A stretch of 64,000 nucleotides of DNA from Epiperipatus broadwayi. Its lineage: Eukaryota > Onychophora > Udeonychophora > Euonychophora > Peripatidae. The notes below the pieces were generated by a model. The model made no database searches. It was not told where the DNA came from and saw only the letters and a program-made list of their open reading frames with translations. The stretch covers positions 6,119,011 to 6,183,010 of the forward strand of contig JAQFVV010006221.1 in the NCBI GenBank assembly GCA_028023455.1. The letters are read 5' to 3'. The position numbers and the translations under genes are program-made. Positions 33,620 to 46,181 of the stretch are shown piece by piece (the stretch's first letter is position 1; every line of letters begins with the position of its first letter).

Positions 33620-35560
33620 TTATCGTAATAAATAATCTTGATATTATGGAATGTAAAGAAAATGATAAAAAAATCATTTTTTATGCATCTCCTTTGTTTC
33701 ATATGTTAGTACTTCTTAATTTTTTAGATCTAAATTTACAACTGAAAACCTGTCGTTCGTTTTTCAAGAGAGTGGAGAAAAGAAGTGATAAATGCTGAGA
33801 AATATTATGTAACAGAAATCTATAAAAATTATTGATAAAAACATTTTAATAATTATAATTCACTATTTAAGTAGATGTAAATCACTGAATATTTATATTC
33901 AATACAATTTAAAATTTATATTATGCATAATATTCGAGGGTGATAATTCTTCACATGTATTTAATTCAAATATTTTGTACTTATTATTTAAATGCAAAAT
34001 CTTGTATGAATATAAACATATACTTTTTTTAAGGCATAATTTAAATTTGTACTCCATTACACATTCTTGAAATATATGAATAAAGACATCGAAAAATGAT
34101 AAAAACATATATATTAATCTTTAGTTAAAGTGTAAAATGTATATCTGAGCTACGAATAATCTTTTGTTTAAACCTTTTAATTGATGAATTCTTTTATTTG
34201 ACAGATTGAGTAAAAAGTTGAGTAATTTTATTTGTCAATTACAGTTATAGTACATTTTTTTCATAAAAATATTAATGTACAATAATTAGAATTGTTTTAA
34301 TTTAGCTTCTAAAAATTTGAATTATTTTACATTCAAATTGTTTAAATGTAATGAAAAATTTAAAATAAAATTAATAAGTGAAGAAAAATATAAGAAAAAC
34401 ATAAGAAAAATAGCTGCAGTAAAACATAATGATTTCTCGTGTCTTAGAAGTTATGAATGCTGATTATTCACTTCTGTTGTCTTTTCTGTCTTTAAAATTA
34501 AATATTTTAAATAAAAACCAAATCTAGCCACATTATTAGTCAATGTAATGTGAAAAATAATTATAAATACATAAATATTTATGAAAAATAGTTGTGTTTT
34601 GCTAGTTGTCACCGAATATCATTGATATGCAAATAGTGGTCAAGCATTATTCACTTGTCTTGATTATTTTTCATATAAAATTTAAAAATTTTCAATTCAA
34701 AGTTTATATTTAGGTTTGGTATTGTAAAAAATTAATTATAAATGTAAAAAATTATGAAAAATATATTTATTTACATTCAAAATCTATTACGAAAGCATAA
34801 AACATTTTGCATGTGATTTCTGACTTTGACAGTTAGCCTGGTCAACAATGGTTGAAATTAACAGCTGGTGCTTTTTTTTTATAAAAGGATGGACAATTGG
34901 CTCTTTGTATGACCCTATATGGCAAGCATTTATTTGCAAAAACACAGTCAAATATCAATTTTTTTGAAATTAAAATTTTAAATATAGATTAAGCTAAAGA
35001 ATTTATTATAAAATGAGCATAAAATAAAGAAAATGTGACCAAAAATGACCGAGAGATGGCACAAAATGTAAAAGTAACATTTTTTTTTTGCACTAATCAG
35101 GCAATTGGTTTTAATAAAGGATTAGTACTAATCATTAATATATTTATTTAAAGTGGATAATATTAACATAATGAATGCAGAAAAATTGACACTTTGGAAG
35201 TGGACTACAATAATATAATTTGTATGTCATATACAAATTTAAAAGAAAAAAGAAAACAATGTATATGGCAGAGAGTGAATATATTGAGATTTTGATTCTT
35301 CAGTCATTATTGTGATAAATGATAATTGAAGTAATGATGGAAATGAAAAAACTAGTATATATTTTTAAGATACTATTTCCAGGACTAGCAAAGCAAATGA
35401 AAAAGAGTAAAAATGATATATGCAGGAACTATAAATAAAGATTTTATTGTATTATATTTGCATGTAATATATACTACTGCCTGATGAATACAAAGCCAAC
35501 ACACTTCACTAAGACAATAAAGCCAATTAGTCAAGGCTCTAACAGGTTTATAAATGTAGA
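33620..35560. other. AT-rich stretch, no recognised genes; possible old duplication at 34480-34790
   Basis: GTAATGTGAAAAATAATTAT near 34545 and GTATTGTAAAAAATTAATTAT near 34720 start weakly similar blocks. Otherwise nothing supportable. Confidence 0.4.
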
Positions 35561-35562
35561 TG

Positions 35563-35838
35563 ATAACAATCAAACTTAAGCTATCAATAATCTCAACCTG
35601 TAGAAAGAGATGGGACAACCTACCTCCTAACCCTCCTGTCTGAACTGTATCCCTGTAGACCCATTGCAGACAGTGCTTGTTAACAGCAGCTCTAACTATT
35701 GCCTGTATACACAATTATGTGCTTTGCTCTATAAATAAATAAAATATCTTTTGAAATGAACAATCTCAACCTGTTGTTAAAAGAGGTTGTCTTGACTACA
35801 GGTTGAGACTGTGGATAGCTTAAGGGTTGATTGTTATT
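35563..35838. mobile_element. Putative MITE-like TIR element (about 275 bp)
   Basis: ATAACAATCAAACTTAAGCT and AGCTTAAGGGTTGATTGTTAT are inverted ends of roughly 40 bp, including AATCTCAACCTGTAG on the left and CTACAGGTTGAGA on the right. The interior is GC-richer (CCTCCTAACCCTCCTGTCTG). The minus-strand frame through it has no family features. No transposase and no clear TSD. Confidence 0.45.
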
Positions 35839-35839
35839 A

Positions 35840-37060
35840 TACACTTCACTATTAATTTGACTGATAAATAATTTTTAATGCTGCTGATCTGGATAAGAAC
35901 TATTCGAATATTCAAAAAATAATAAAGAAAATCGTTTTTTAAAACAGAAAACTTAATTCTAATTGTTTATTTTTGTTATATTAATAATTTACATAGGTAA
36001 TTAAAGTTCATGAATCATACTTGAAACGAGTTATTGAATTGCTTGGTGATTGTTTGAGATTATTAGCCTTTTAAAAAAAAAAAAAAAAAAAGATTAGAAA
36101 ATTATACGCATTGCTTCATCTTTTATTAAAAAAGAAAACTCTCATTGCTTTATTTTTAAAAAAAATATGAACTATATTTTTATTAATATCTAGAAGTATC
36201 CTTCATAATAATTAAATCTTAATATTATTATGTGTAGATAATAAAAACTTCTTAATAATGCATTGATCTTGTAGTTTCGATATTTACCAACCATATGAAT
36301 GATTTTATTGGGAAAACATCTGTGCAGACAAGTATTATTTATAGATATATATGAAAATAAATCATAATTACACATGTACGTTGAACTGAGATATGGCCAC
36401 ATTAGTTATTGGCTGTATAAAAAAAATATTAACAAGTCAATAACTATTGGTATGCATAAAATTTTTATGGTTACAGTTAATCAATTTTTTGTGTAAAAAA
36501 CGGAGAAACTTCATGGTCAAATTTTACATTTTTTTTTTTTACTTATTTTACATATGATTCTTTATAAAGTCTTTTATTTGATTTTCTATTAGCATTAGTT
36601 CTTTTTATAATATGATATCAGGATCAGATAGTTCTAATTTGCTGTGGGAGACCGTGAATTGTCTTACTGACAATTAGAATAATTGTGTGATTCAATTACT
36701 CATCATATAAATTAATGTTCAAAATAATATGATAACTAACAGTAATGTTCTATACAAGTGACCAAATTGAAATTAAAAAAAAAATCCTCAGTTGGGAATT
36801 AACCCAGAAACAATTAGCTCCTGTGTTTGCCTGATGGTCTGAGATGATGGCATTTTAGTTGTACTTATGGGATAAAAAAAGGCACAAAGAAGAAAATCCA
36901 AAGAAGTTACTCATATATTGACAGTGGCATATAATCCCATAAATCAATCTAGAGTAATAATTCATAATGTTTGAAAGCCACTAATTCTTAGAAAAAAGTG
37001 GAGAAATCAGGAGGAACATCATCAATAAATATATGAAATTTCTACTAAATGTTGCTTTTG
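35840..37060. other. AT-rich stretch; possible SINE near 36780-36850
   Basis: Minus strand GGGTTAATTCCCAACTGAGG followed by a run of nine A resembles a B box and SINE tail, but no TSD was found. Nothing else supportable. Confidence 0.3.
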
Positions 37061-37064
37061 GCAA

Positions 37065-37165
37065 AATAGGTCATTTGGTTAGAGCATTGTCTTAAAATTC
37101 AATATTCAAGAATCTAAAGGTCAGTTCCAATTCCCATGATAGTATTGTCACTGGTCAAGCCAGCA
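37065..37165 (+). mobile_element. tRNA-like SINE head
   Basis: GGTCATTTGGTTAGAGCATT fits a tRNA 5' part with an A box; GGTCAGTTCCAATTCCCATG about 55 bases later fits a B box. The anticodon region is too long for a working tRNA, so this is a SINE or tRNA pseudogene. The downstream limit is unclear. Confidence 0.45.
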
Positions 37166-37304
37166 TCACCCAAAAATGTGAGGAGAATAATATAGAATAT
37201 TACTTGAAATATTGTGTATACACTAATCTGTGCACTATTACTAACAGTTGAATGTAAGTGGAAAATTGAGTTTAAAATTTTTCTAAAAACATTCAATATT
37301 TAAT

Positions 37305-38100
37305 GTTAAATGATTGGAATTATTGCAAATATCTTAGTCAGATTATTGCTACAGATGGTAATGTAATGGATGAAATTAATCACAGAATTAAACTTGCTTA
37401 GAGTGCTTTTGGTAAAAATAATATTAAAAGGAAATATGTGTATATATTTGAAAAGGAAAGTTTTTAATAAATGTGTTTTATCAGTTCTTACTTATGGATT
37501 TGAGGCTTGGACACTTAACAGAACACAGACCAATGAACAAAGTATGGAGAGATGCATCTTAGGAGATCAAAAATGAAATACATAGGTGAGAGAACAAATA
37601 AGTGTTACTGATATCATTAAAAGAATTAAAAGACTGAATGGAGTTAGGTTGTCTATATTCCTGGAAGAGATGGTAATAGGTGGGCAATTGAAATCTTAAA
37701 CTGGATTACAAGAAATTATAAAAGACTTAGAAAGTTATCATATCACATGATCACCATTTCTTGTGCTTGCTTATAACTGTTATTAAAACAGGCAAAAACT
37801 CACTATACATATTGCCACATAGCAAGCTAGTCTGGGGATATTGGATGAGTATTCATTAGATGGGGATTTTATGCACAAGCCTTCTGGCATCCATTGATTA
37901 CTCTAGCTTGTTGTGTGACTATACATATAGTGACTTTTTTCATGTTTTAATAAAAGTTATATATGAGATGGATGGTTGAAATAAGGAAGTGTGCTGGGAT
38001 GATATGGAGAAGAGAGGCTAGAGATTGGAGAAGATGGATTGAACTTGGAGAGACTTTCATTCTGCATTGGATCAATAATAATTGAAAATGATTATGATGG
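37305..38100 (+). pseudogene. RTE-type LINE 3' part, interrupted by a family C insertion
   Basis: The encoded protein would be the C-terminal part of an RTE endonuclease/reverse transcriptase. Readable blocks: YCKYLSQIIATDGNVMDEI and NHRIKLA (about 37317-37400), MCIYLKRKVFNKCVLSVLTY then GFEAWTLNRTQ (about 37436-37530), SMERCILG (about 37540), and VTDIIKRIKRLNG (about 37600). After the insertion at 37739-37952 it resumes with MRWMVEIRKCAGMIWRR-like codons (37965-38020) and stops near a degraded ATG-rich tail. Stops and frameshifts show it is dead. It is the best RTE copy in the window. Confidence 0.7.
37739..37952 (+). mobile_element. Family C repeat inserted in the RTE fragment
   Basis: Starts CATATCACATGATCACC and contains CTTGCTTATAACTGTTATTA, TAGTCTGGGGATATTGGATG and CAAGCCTTCTGGCATCCATT. 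AAAGTTAT occurs at 37731-37738 and 37953-37960. The centre, including the first half of the ribozyme-like segment, is deleted. The interrupted RTE frame dates this insertion after the RTE one. Confidence 0.65.
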
Positions 38101-38104
38101 GAAA

Positions 38105-39860
38105 TAGTCCAGCATATAAGTGCAATCTAGATCTTGTGCTTATCCAGTCACTAATTTAATTTGATAAATGTGTCTCATATGAGTTATTTTCTTATGATTG
38201 AGATGATTATTATAATCATCCTTTAGCTTATGCATTTAAATAAAATTCCATTTATTCAGCTTTCTAAATTTTAGACAATTTCTATTTTCCAGATATATAA
38301 TGAAATCCTTTAAATTCCCATCACTATCAGATTCTATTAAGTAAACTTATTAAGGTATTTGTGCATTATCCAGTCTACTAAGCATAAATAATGCATATAA
38401 AGATGTTTCATATATATATATTTTCATTTTTATACTAATAACTTCACTTAATTGCTTTTCACACTCTATCCATGTTTAGTTAGTAATAGTTAAAACTGAA
38501 TAAAAATAGAAACCAAACTTGATTAATTGAACTATAATATGCTAAATATAACCAAGATATTTGATAAGTATAAATTATATTAAATTTCTTATTTATTATT
38601 GCATTAATGAATTTTTAGTATTTACTGGTGATTTTAAAATCCTCCAACATCTTCTAATATTAATAAATTGAGCAGTTGTAACATCTTTTATACTAGAGAC
38701 CAAAATATAAACTTTGAATAAAATCAACATATAAAGCAATAAAATTATCCACTTGACTGTTTTTGTTTACGTCATTAATATTCATTTGGAAAAGAATCCT
38801 TGGAATATCTTTCTGTATATATTTTTTAATAACAACAGAAATGAAAAAGATTTTGTAGACAGGAATATAACTTTAATTTTAACTCGCAGATCATTTTGAA
38901 TTGATGAAGAAATAACAGTAAGGATAGAATTTAAATGCTTATGGATTGTGCATAAGATCCAGATTGCCTATATATTTGCTATGAAGAATCATAGGGAAAC
39001 ATAAATGAGAGTAAAGTAACAGATGTATTGTATAACAGAGCTATTTGGTATTTTTGAATCTTCAAAGAATATACAATGATATGTTTGACTAAGAATGTAA
39101 GGATAGTTTGCGGTGAATAGGATGATAGGAAATAAGAAGTAAAAAAGACACTATGTTAATAGTGAAGATTATTGTAAATCCAATAAGATTCATTTGAATG
39201 CAGTTTAGAGTATGCACAAGTAAACTAAAGGTCTAATGTATTGCTTTTCTAATGTTTGACTTTTAAAGAGGCTATTCTGTAAGAAAAATGCATTTAGAGA
39301 TTGAGTTATAATTATTTTTGAAATTTTTACTCATGCAAGAAGCATTTATGTTAATACACAATATTACTAGAGAGTGATAGTGGAGTTTAATTTATATTAC
39401 ATAAATACCACTGTTAGTAAACTACCATAGTTATAAAAAAACCTAACAATGAATTATGACACAAAAGTGACCAAGCTAGAAATTTTCTGATTAGAAGTAG
39501 GAATGTAGAGAAAAGAATTACAAAAAATAAATAATTTAATATTTAGTGAAGTACACATTTGGCTAGAAAAGTAGGGTTACATAACGCAAGTAGTTATTGA
39601 CTAAAAGGGTGATAATTATTATTAAAGAAGAAGGATATATTGAAAAGGGGATATATTGAAGAGGTGAAAAGTGTGCAAGTGATTTGTAAAATAGAGATAA
39701 ACTGTTTATGTTAATTAAAATTTGATAGATAATTATGACTTAGACTGTCCAAGAATGAAGAATAGATTATAAAAGCAATAATGAAATAAAGTTCGGCAAT
39801 GCTAAGAAATTGATAAGATTTCAGTTGAATTGTTAAAGTTTAATAGGAAGGGTGATGGTA
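38105..39860. other. AT-rich stretch without recognised genes
   Basis: No supportable feature. Confidence 0.55.
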
Positions 39861-39884
39861 TTTGAAATAATTAATAAATGTTTT

Positions 39885-39996
39885 TTTTTCCATATGTCAT
39901 AGCATCGGCCGGGAGGTGAACCTGCAACAACCGTCTGCAACCAATTGCTTGCTTGCAAGATGGTTGTGCTGACCTCTCGGTTAACAGCGCTTGACT
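39885..39996 (-). mobile_element. tRNA-like SINE with 18-bp target-site duplication
   Basis: ATAATTAATAAATGTTTT is at 39867-39884 and 39997-40014. On the minus strand the insert reads GTCAAGCGCTGTTAACCGAG, AGGTCAGCAC (A-box region), GCAGGTTCACCTCCCGGC (B box), GATGCTATGACATATGG and an A tail. It shares the 5' AAGCG(C/T)TG start and GATGCTATG tail with copies at 55191 and 61827. Confidence 0.75.
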
Positions 39997-40278
39997 ATAA
40001 TTAATAAATGTTTTCTAACATAATTTATGTTTTAAGAAGATTACCATTACATTGTTTTTTTCGAACAAATATGACCTTTTTAGAGAGAAGGCTGAGGATT
40101 GTCATATATTTAGTTTAATTTCATAACTTGTTAAAGCAAAGGATGTCTTGACTAGACATATTTGTAAAATATATGATTTTATCTAAGGAATATTTAGGAT
40201 TTAGAAAAGGAAGAGGACTAAAATACAAATATAATAGTGAAGTTGTTATTGAAATATTGATAGAAAGAGAAGGAAATG

Positions 40279-40727
40279 CAGCAGGGGCCGAAGCGGTTTA
40301 ACCTTGTCCAAGGAGTGGGTCTGGGTTTTCACAAAACTGAGTTCTGTCTGATGGGTCATGGATGGGTCTGGGGGAGCTGCTTGGAGACTTGCCAGGTGAG
40401 TTGAGAGCTGATTATCCCACATGAACTCTCCTCAAATGGATGTAGCATCATCTTGATTGACTAACATTTGATCTGTGATCATTCATATCCTTTCCCCCCT
40501 CTTTTTGTGGTTTTTTCTTGATGTTTGTACTTGGAATGCATTTTTTTATATACCTGTAATACCTAATCTATTGTATAAGGCGGTTCTGTTGCTTTGAGTC
40601 ACCACCCAGTTGCAGAATATCGATGTAACATTGTAGCCTCTATGGCCCACTGCTGCAGGTGACAGAATGTGGTCCCTGCACAGGTGGATCATACTTTAGT
40701 GACTTAATAAAGTTGCTGTGAGAAAAA
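40279..40727 (+). mobile_element. 449-bp retroposed insertion with poly(A) and 15-bp target-site duplication
   Basis: AAAGAGAAGGAAATG lies at 40264-40278 and 40728-40742. The insert is clearly GC-richer than its surroundings, starts CAGCAGGGGCCGAAGCGG, and ends with AATAAA (40706-40711) about 12 bases before an A run. It has no convincing reading frame. It could be the 3' end of another LINE, a SINE, or a retroposed non-coding transcript. Confidence 0.7.
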
Positions 40728-40744
40728 AAAGAGAAGGAAATGTT

Positions 40745-43030
40745 AGTGTTTGTGTTTTTGTGTTTCTAAAAGAATTAAATTTATTGTTAGATTTTTATTT
40801 TTAAGAGAATTGGATTTGGAGATTACTATGTAAGCATTTCATTTCTGTTTAAAGCTCTGGATAATCTCATAGACTGAAGATATTGTCAAATTCTGAAATA
40901 TTTATTAAATTGCACCAATGATGATTAGATTATATGGTAATGTTTTAAAAAAGATTAACGTTTATGTATAGAATAGTCACTATGTCTTTGTCATATTTAT
41001 ATTAAATTTTATTTTTTAATGTGTATATATATATATATTTCACTTCTATATTCATTTAATTCTAGATAAATTTTATTTTTAGATGTATTATTTCTATGCA
41101 TATATATATTATAACCAATAAATTTGAGAAAGAAAGAAAAACAAGCAAAACAAATTAAAAGAATGTTTCCAGAGGATGATGATTGCCAATCGGTAATATA
41201 ATAGGCTAAGCTCAGAGTTCTTCTATATGATATATGCCAATAATAAAAAGAACCATGGGGGAAGGGTAATAATAATTAAACATTATAAATATGCTCATTC
41301 ACAGTTAATACATTTTAAGAGGAGGAAAACTCTCAAATCGCTCTATCAAAATATAAATGCTCTTAATATTGAAAACACATACCAAAGAGTAGTTATATTT
41401 TTTATACCTCCCTGCAATATAATCACACATCTCACCATTTCATTGCAATGATCTGATTCACAATTCAAAACCCTTTTGCTAAAACAATTTCTTTTTGGTC
41501 ATTAATTATAATAATAAGATCTCAGGGTTTTTATTAGATATTTTTAATATTAAATTTGTCATCTTTTATTTATTTATGAGTTATTAATTAATGAATAGCA
41601 ACCCAATGAAAATATGAGGAGACAGTATTCTTACCCCTAAGATAACATCTATCCAATTAAAGCAAAATACATAAAAACTCTTAATTTAGAATAAAATGAT
41701 AATCTCCTAGAATAGCATTCGAATACCAAGAGTGGATAAGGGATTTTATGGCCACTTGGGATATCCTATTAACTAATCATACCAACTTTTTCTTATGTTT
41801 TGAGATAAATGATTTAAGCATTACATTTATGAGGGATAATGAATAAACAGATAATAATTTTATCACAAAAGCAGTCTTCTTTTAATAATTCAAATTGAAT
41901 TGTAGTGATCATTTTATGATTAAGAACATGATAAATATTTTATTTTTTAGACGCATTCTTCAGATTTATAGACCATTATAAGAAAGTGATTATTATCTTT
42001 ACTTTATATGCCTGTACTCTAAACAATTAGAATCAAATGTAATTGTGTCATTAATTATATAATAGTAAGATTTCTGGATATGTCATACATGACTGAGATG
42101 ATATTAAAATCAAATAAAAATTTTACAATAAAATATAACATTTATTTAGACAATAAGAACAATTCAATGACAATACTTTTGGAAGTCTAATGATTTAAAA
42201 TCAGCCATTTAAATACAATGCTATAAAATTTTATTGCATTGAAGAAATACAATTTCAAAAGTTTGCAGTGTTTAGTAATAAATGAATAAATTTATGAATT
42301 AAATTGTAATTAATTATTTTAACTTATAATAATTTATGCATTTTTTCTGATTGATAAAAACTTTTATTAACTTAAGCATCATTATAAGAAGTTCAACCTT
42401 TTTTCATATCAATCCCACTATAATATTGTCCCAACAATGAGTACATCTTAACCTTCTGATGTTCCTTCCACATTTCATTGTTTTTTTGTTTGTTTGTTCT
42501 CACATCAATGTAAAAATTAAGATTAAACCATTATTACTTATCAGGAATAATAAATTTGCCTTCATTTGATAGATATTTTTGTTTAATACTAAAATAAATT
42601 TTAAATGTTAACATTTTTTTTCTTTAAATATTTAAAAAAATGAGATCGTAATCAAAGCAAAAAGATTATACATTATGATTTCTTGAAAGATTATTTTCAT
42701 TTTACAAAATCAATAAAATCTTCATTATTTGTGATGTTTTTTAAAAATCTGAATGAATATTTATTTATTTCTCTTATATCTAATGAAATATGCTTTAAAA
42801 GTTTAAAATTTTTCAATATTTATTGCAAAATTACAATATTATCATACTTATTATAAATAGATTGCTTACGTTTTGGCCATATTTTCATTGTCCACTTATA
42901 TAACATTTTTGAATATAAAGTATTTCCATTCATTAATATTTATATTTTTAGTATCTAATAAATATTGTGTAAATTATGTATAAAAAAGATTTATAATTGT
43001 AATAAATTTGCAAATGAACACATTTTTGGT
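40745..43030. other. AT-rich stretch without recognised genes
   Basis: No supportable feature. Confidence 0.55.
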
Positions 43031-43037
43031 TGTTTTT

Positions 43038-43105
43038 TTTTTTAAGTGTCATAGCATCGGCCGGGACACTAACCCACAACCCGGGCAACTGCCTGCAAGT
43101 GCAAA
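43038..43105 (-). mobile_element. 5'-truncated tRNA-like SINE
   Basis: Minus strand: GCACTTGCAGGCAGTTGCCC, GGGTTGTGGGTTAGTGTCCC (B-box region), GGCCGATGCTATGACACTT, then a run of A. The 5' half is missing. A TSD could not be fixed. Confidence 0.55.
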
Positions 43106-43109
43106 GTAT

Positions 43110-45340
43110 TTTTTTAAACAAAGGTATAAAAATTGTGATGTCAAAAACCTGTTCACTTGTTAGGGAGGAGCTAAATTCTACTGTTTTGAAGAATTTTTTG
43201 GTTTTCTTGGCATCTACCAAATTTTTTTGAACTAAAATTTTATAGCATAACATATATAGAAAAATACACATATTACAATATAATGCTTGTGGAAATTCTC
43301 ATTAGGGGCAAATTAGTGAAAAAATGAAAAATTCATCCAGAAACAACTGTTAAGTTAATACCAATCATATCTTACCAATCCTGTGCTGACTCAATCCTGT
43401 GCTGACTCAATGCTTCAGATGATGTATATTGTTTATTTAGGCCCTATAATTATAATTTTAAAAATTTAAATAAAAGAACAATCGGTTTTATATTCTGCAA
43501 TGCTGGCAAAGCATGGCAAAACAGATCTACACAAATGATCCATCTATAATCTACACTAAGAGTGGTCAAAAGTGCAACTGAAGAAAAGGTACACTCTTCA
43601 CAAACAAATAATGTCAATTGCCAAAATAATGATGGAAGTCATGTGGTACACCACACCTGGTTACATACAAAATATGATACTTCTAAAAGGAAAAATAAAT
43701 AAAACAATGAACCTAATGGTGGCATGAAGTCAAAAGAGCACCTATATTTTGAGGGCAAATAAATACACTAGAATATTTGTCTCTTAAACATATAGGAACT
43801 GTCTCAAATAAAGCATTTATGTGAAATCTTAAGCATGAAAAATATATACTACTCATGGCTTTTTATAAAATATGCGAAATAATAGAATATCATCAAGAGA
43901 GAGACACAGCTCCATCTTGGAGAATATAATGGCAAGATAAGATAAACAATAAACAAGAGAAACCAATGCTGCAATCTCCTAATATATATAATTACTGATG
44001 TATAAAACTGATAACAATGTTATTTCTCAAATCTGACTTAATAAAACATGGCCTGAAATAAACAATAAAATAAGAATATACAATATCCTCACTGATTTTG
44101 CATAAACATCTTCATTCAAATAGATATATTACTCATAACAGGGACAAAGCAATACTTTTAAAACGATATATTAAAATAATATAATATCAATAAAGTATTA
44201 AATACTCTGTGAACTTCTGGATACACAATTGACAATTAATACATAAAATATATCAGACAAGAATGCATAATATAACAATAAAATACATAATAAATTACAA
44301 AAAGCATAAAATTATCATTTAACATTATGCCCAGTTTACCAAAATTTAAATTATTAAAATCCTTCATCTAAGCTTCACCAGTTATCAGGATATAGTTCTG
44401 CAAACATATAAAATTTTCTCCACTTGTTAAAATTACAGCAAATTAAAATATTAGATATACAGCATTTAGAATTATTTTTATATGAGATTTTCTTAAAACA
44501 TGGGCACACAAACATATTAATGGTCATTTAGTTTTACAAAAATAATTAAAGAAAACAAGCAAGTCACTTGAAAATTATAGCATAAATTCACTTGCTCATT
44601 CATCCTGGAAAAATATAATTCAATGCAGAGGTTTGGGAGCAAATATTCTATAAAAATAAACAGTTTTTATTAGAGAGAGCAGGATTTAAATTCACATTAT
44701 AGCACTAATAATGATGATGAAGTATACAATAGAACAGGTTTCATTAAAAATTAATTGTATGTAACTGAAATTATAATTCATAAAAAATTTCATGTTATAA
44801 TGCAAAAATATGGCTGTTTCCATTATTTTGTCCAGACATATTTAAATAATGGAATTTTAAGAAATAAGTCCATGATAAATATGATATATATATTTTTAAA
44901 ACATGAATATAGACATAATGCTTTTCTAATAAAAAAGCAAATTAATAAATCTTTATTTTATGTACTTGAGATCTATTGTCTCTTATTGAGTTTGCATAAA
45001 CATAAGTTGAAATCACTTGAGCAGCAATGATAACAAATTATTAATTATGAAAAATATTTAAAATGTCATTTTGAAGTTAATATAAAGGTGCTTTTATCTG
45101 GGATTAAAATAGTTCATTCATTAAAAGAAAAATGAATTTATCCCAGAGAAAAACACTGTTTAAGTATAATTACTGAAGACAAAATAATTTAAAGTCTTTG
45201 AATAGATCTTGTATTCTTTCAACATTCTTTTAAATAATAAAGTAAACCATTTAAAAATATTAAAGAACTGCTATAAATATTGCAAAACGTCTTGAGCAGC
45301 CTTATCCTTAAGATATAAGAAATACTAAATTTAAAATAAT
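43110..45340. other. AT-rich stretch without recognised genes
   Basis: Includes an 18-bp phrase repeated twice in tandem (CAATCCTGTGCTGACT, about 43379-43414). The span 43480-44340 is A-rich on the plus strand but shows no frame. Nothing else supportable. Confidence 0.5.
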
Positions 45341-45346
45341 GTTTAT

Positions 45347-46150
45347 TGAGATATTGTTTTATATAGCGCTATGTTTTTATACTGTAATAGTGATATTAGT
45401 GATTAAGCCAATGGACATGTGCTTTAAAGATAAATTATAAATGAATACTCTCACTTTTCCAGACACACATTATAGTTTTTTAGAAAAGATGGAATGAATC
45501 CACCCATCCTTTCGACCCAAACATTTATGTATAGCAAATCTTAAGCATATGGAAGTAAGATTGTGAAGATGTTAAGCCAAGGGTGGGCAATTGTTTTGGC
45601 TTGGGGGCTGCAGAGGTTCACGGAGGGCTGCATCGAGGGCCACTTTGTGGAAGCGAAGGTTAGCAGAGGGCCGCACCTTTTTTTCATGACCTAATAAACA
45701 CACTGATTTATTTCCTGTATTACCAAAGAAATATTTGTTTGTTCATTCTTCATCAAACACACAACATTAATCATCGATTTTACATTTTTTCGGAGGGTTC
45801 ATGGTTTCACTAAAGTTGGAAATGTATATATTTGCTAATGCAAAGACAAAATTGAAATTAACCAGATCAACTGGAAAAGCACTGCACATCATATCTACAC
45901 TGTGCATGTGTATTGACATGGCCATCCTAGTGGAAAATACGAGACAAATCTTCGGTCGCATATGGGAAGGAAATCTCAGTTCAAGGTGAATTTTTCTGAT
46001 TATCTTGGCGGGCCACATAAAAACTCTTAGTGAGCCACATGTGGCCCTCAGGCTGCTGTTTGCTCACCCCTGTGTTAAGCAATCATTTTAAATTACATTT
46101 ATTATGTTTGAACAAATGACGCTTGTGAAATCTTTACAATTTACGATATG
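45347..46150 (+). repeat. Duplicated unit D, copy 1 (split by the hAT insertion)
   Basis: TGAGATATTGTTTTATATAG to 45577, then 46081-46150 (AATCATTTTAAATTACATTT to CAATTTACGATATG). The same sequence without the insert follows at 46182-46484, and an inverted partial copy at 46485-46645. Not coding. Confidence 0.75.
45578..46072 (-). mobile_element. hAT-type deletion derivative, 495 bp, with 8-bp target-site duplication
   Basis: TGTTAAGC stands at 45570-45577 and 46073-46080, an 8-bp duplication as hAT elements make. Ends are CAAGGGTGGGCAA (left) and, inverted, CAGGGGTGAGCAAAC (right), close to the hAT terminal consensus. On the minus strand, from about 45800, the frame reads MNPPKKCKIDD, CCVFDEE and TNKYFFGNTGNKSVCLLGHEKK-like codons (two stops), matching the start of BED-finger hAT transposases (VCL.C). 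The rest of the transposase is missing; the sequence jumps to the terminal repeat. The plus-strand frame across it is a shadow. It cannot move itself but could be mobilised by a full hAT transposase elsewhere. Confidence 0.75.
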
Positions 46151-46181
46151 TCATTCTTTAGTTGAAATTAAACATATATAA

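Noticed and set aside
35385-35714. A 109-codon minus-strand frame
   Set aside because: It spans the interior of a TIR element, has no domain features, and starts and ends at chance positions.
45767-46018. An 83-codon minus-strand frame as a host gene
   Set aside because: It lies wholly inside the hAT derivative and runs into the transposase start; only its end is meaningful.
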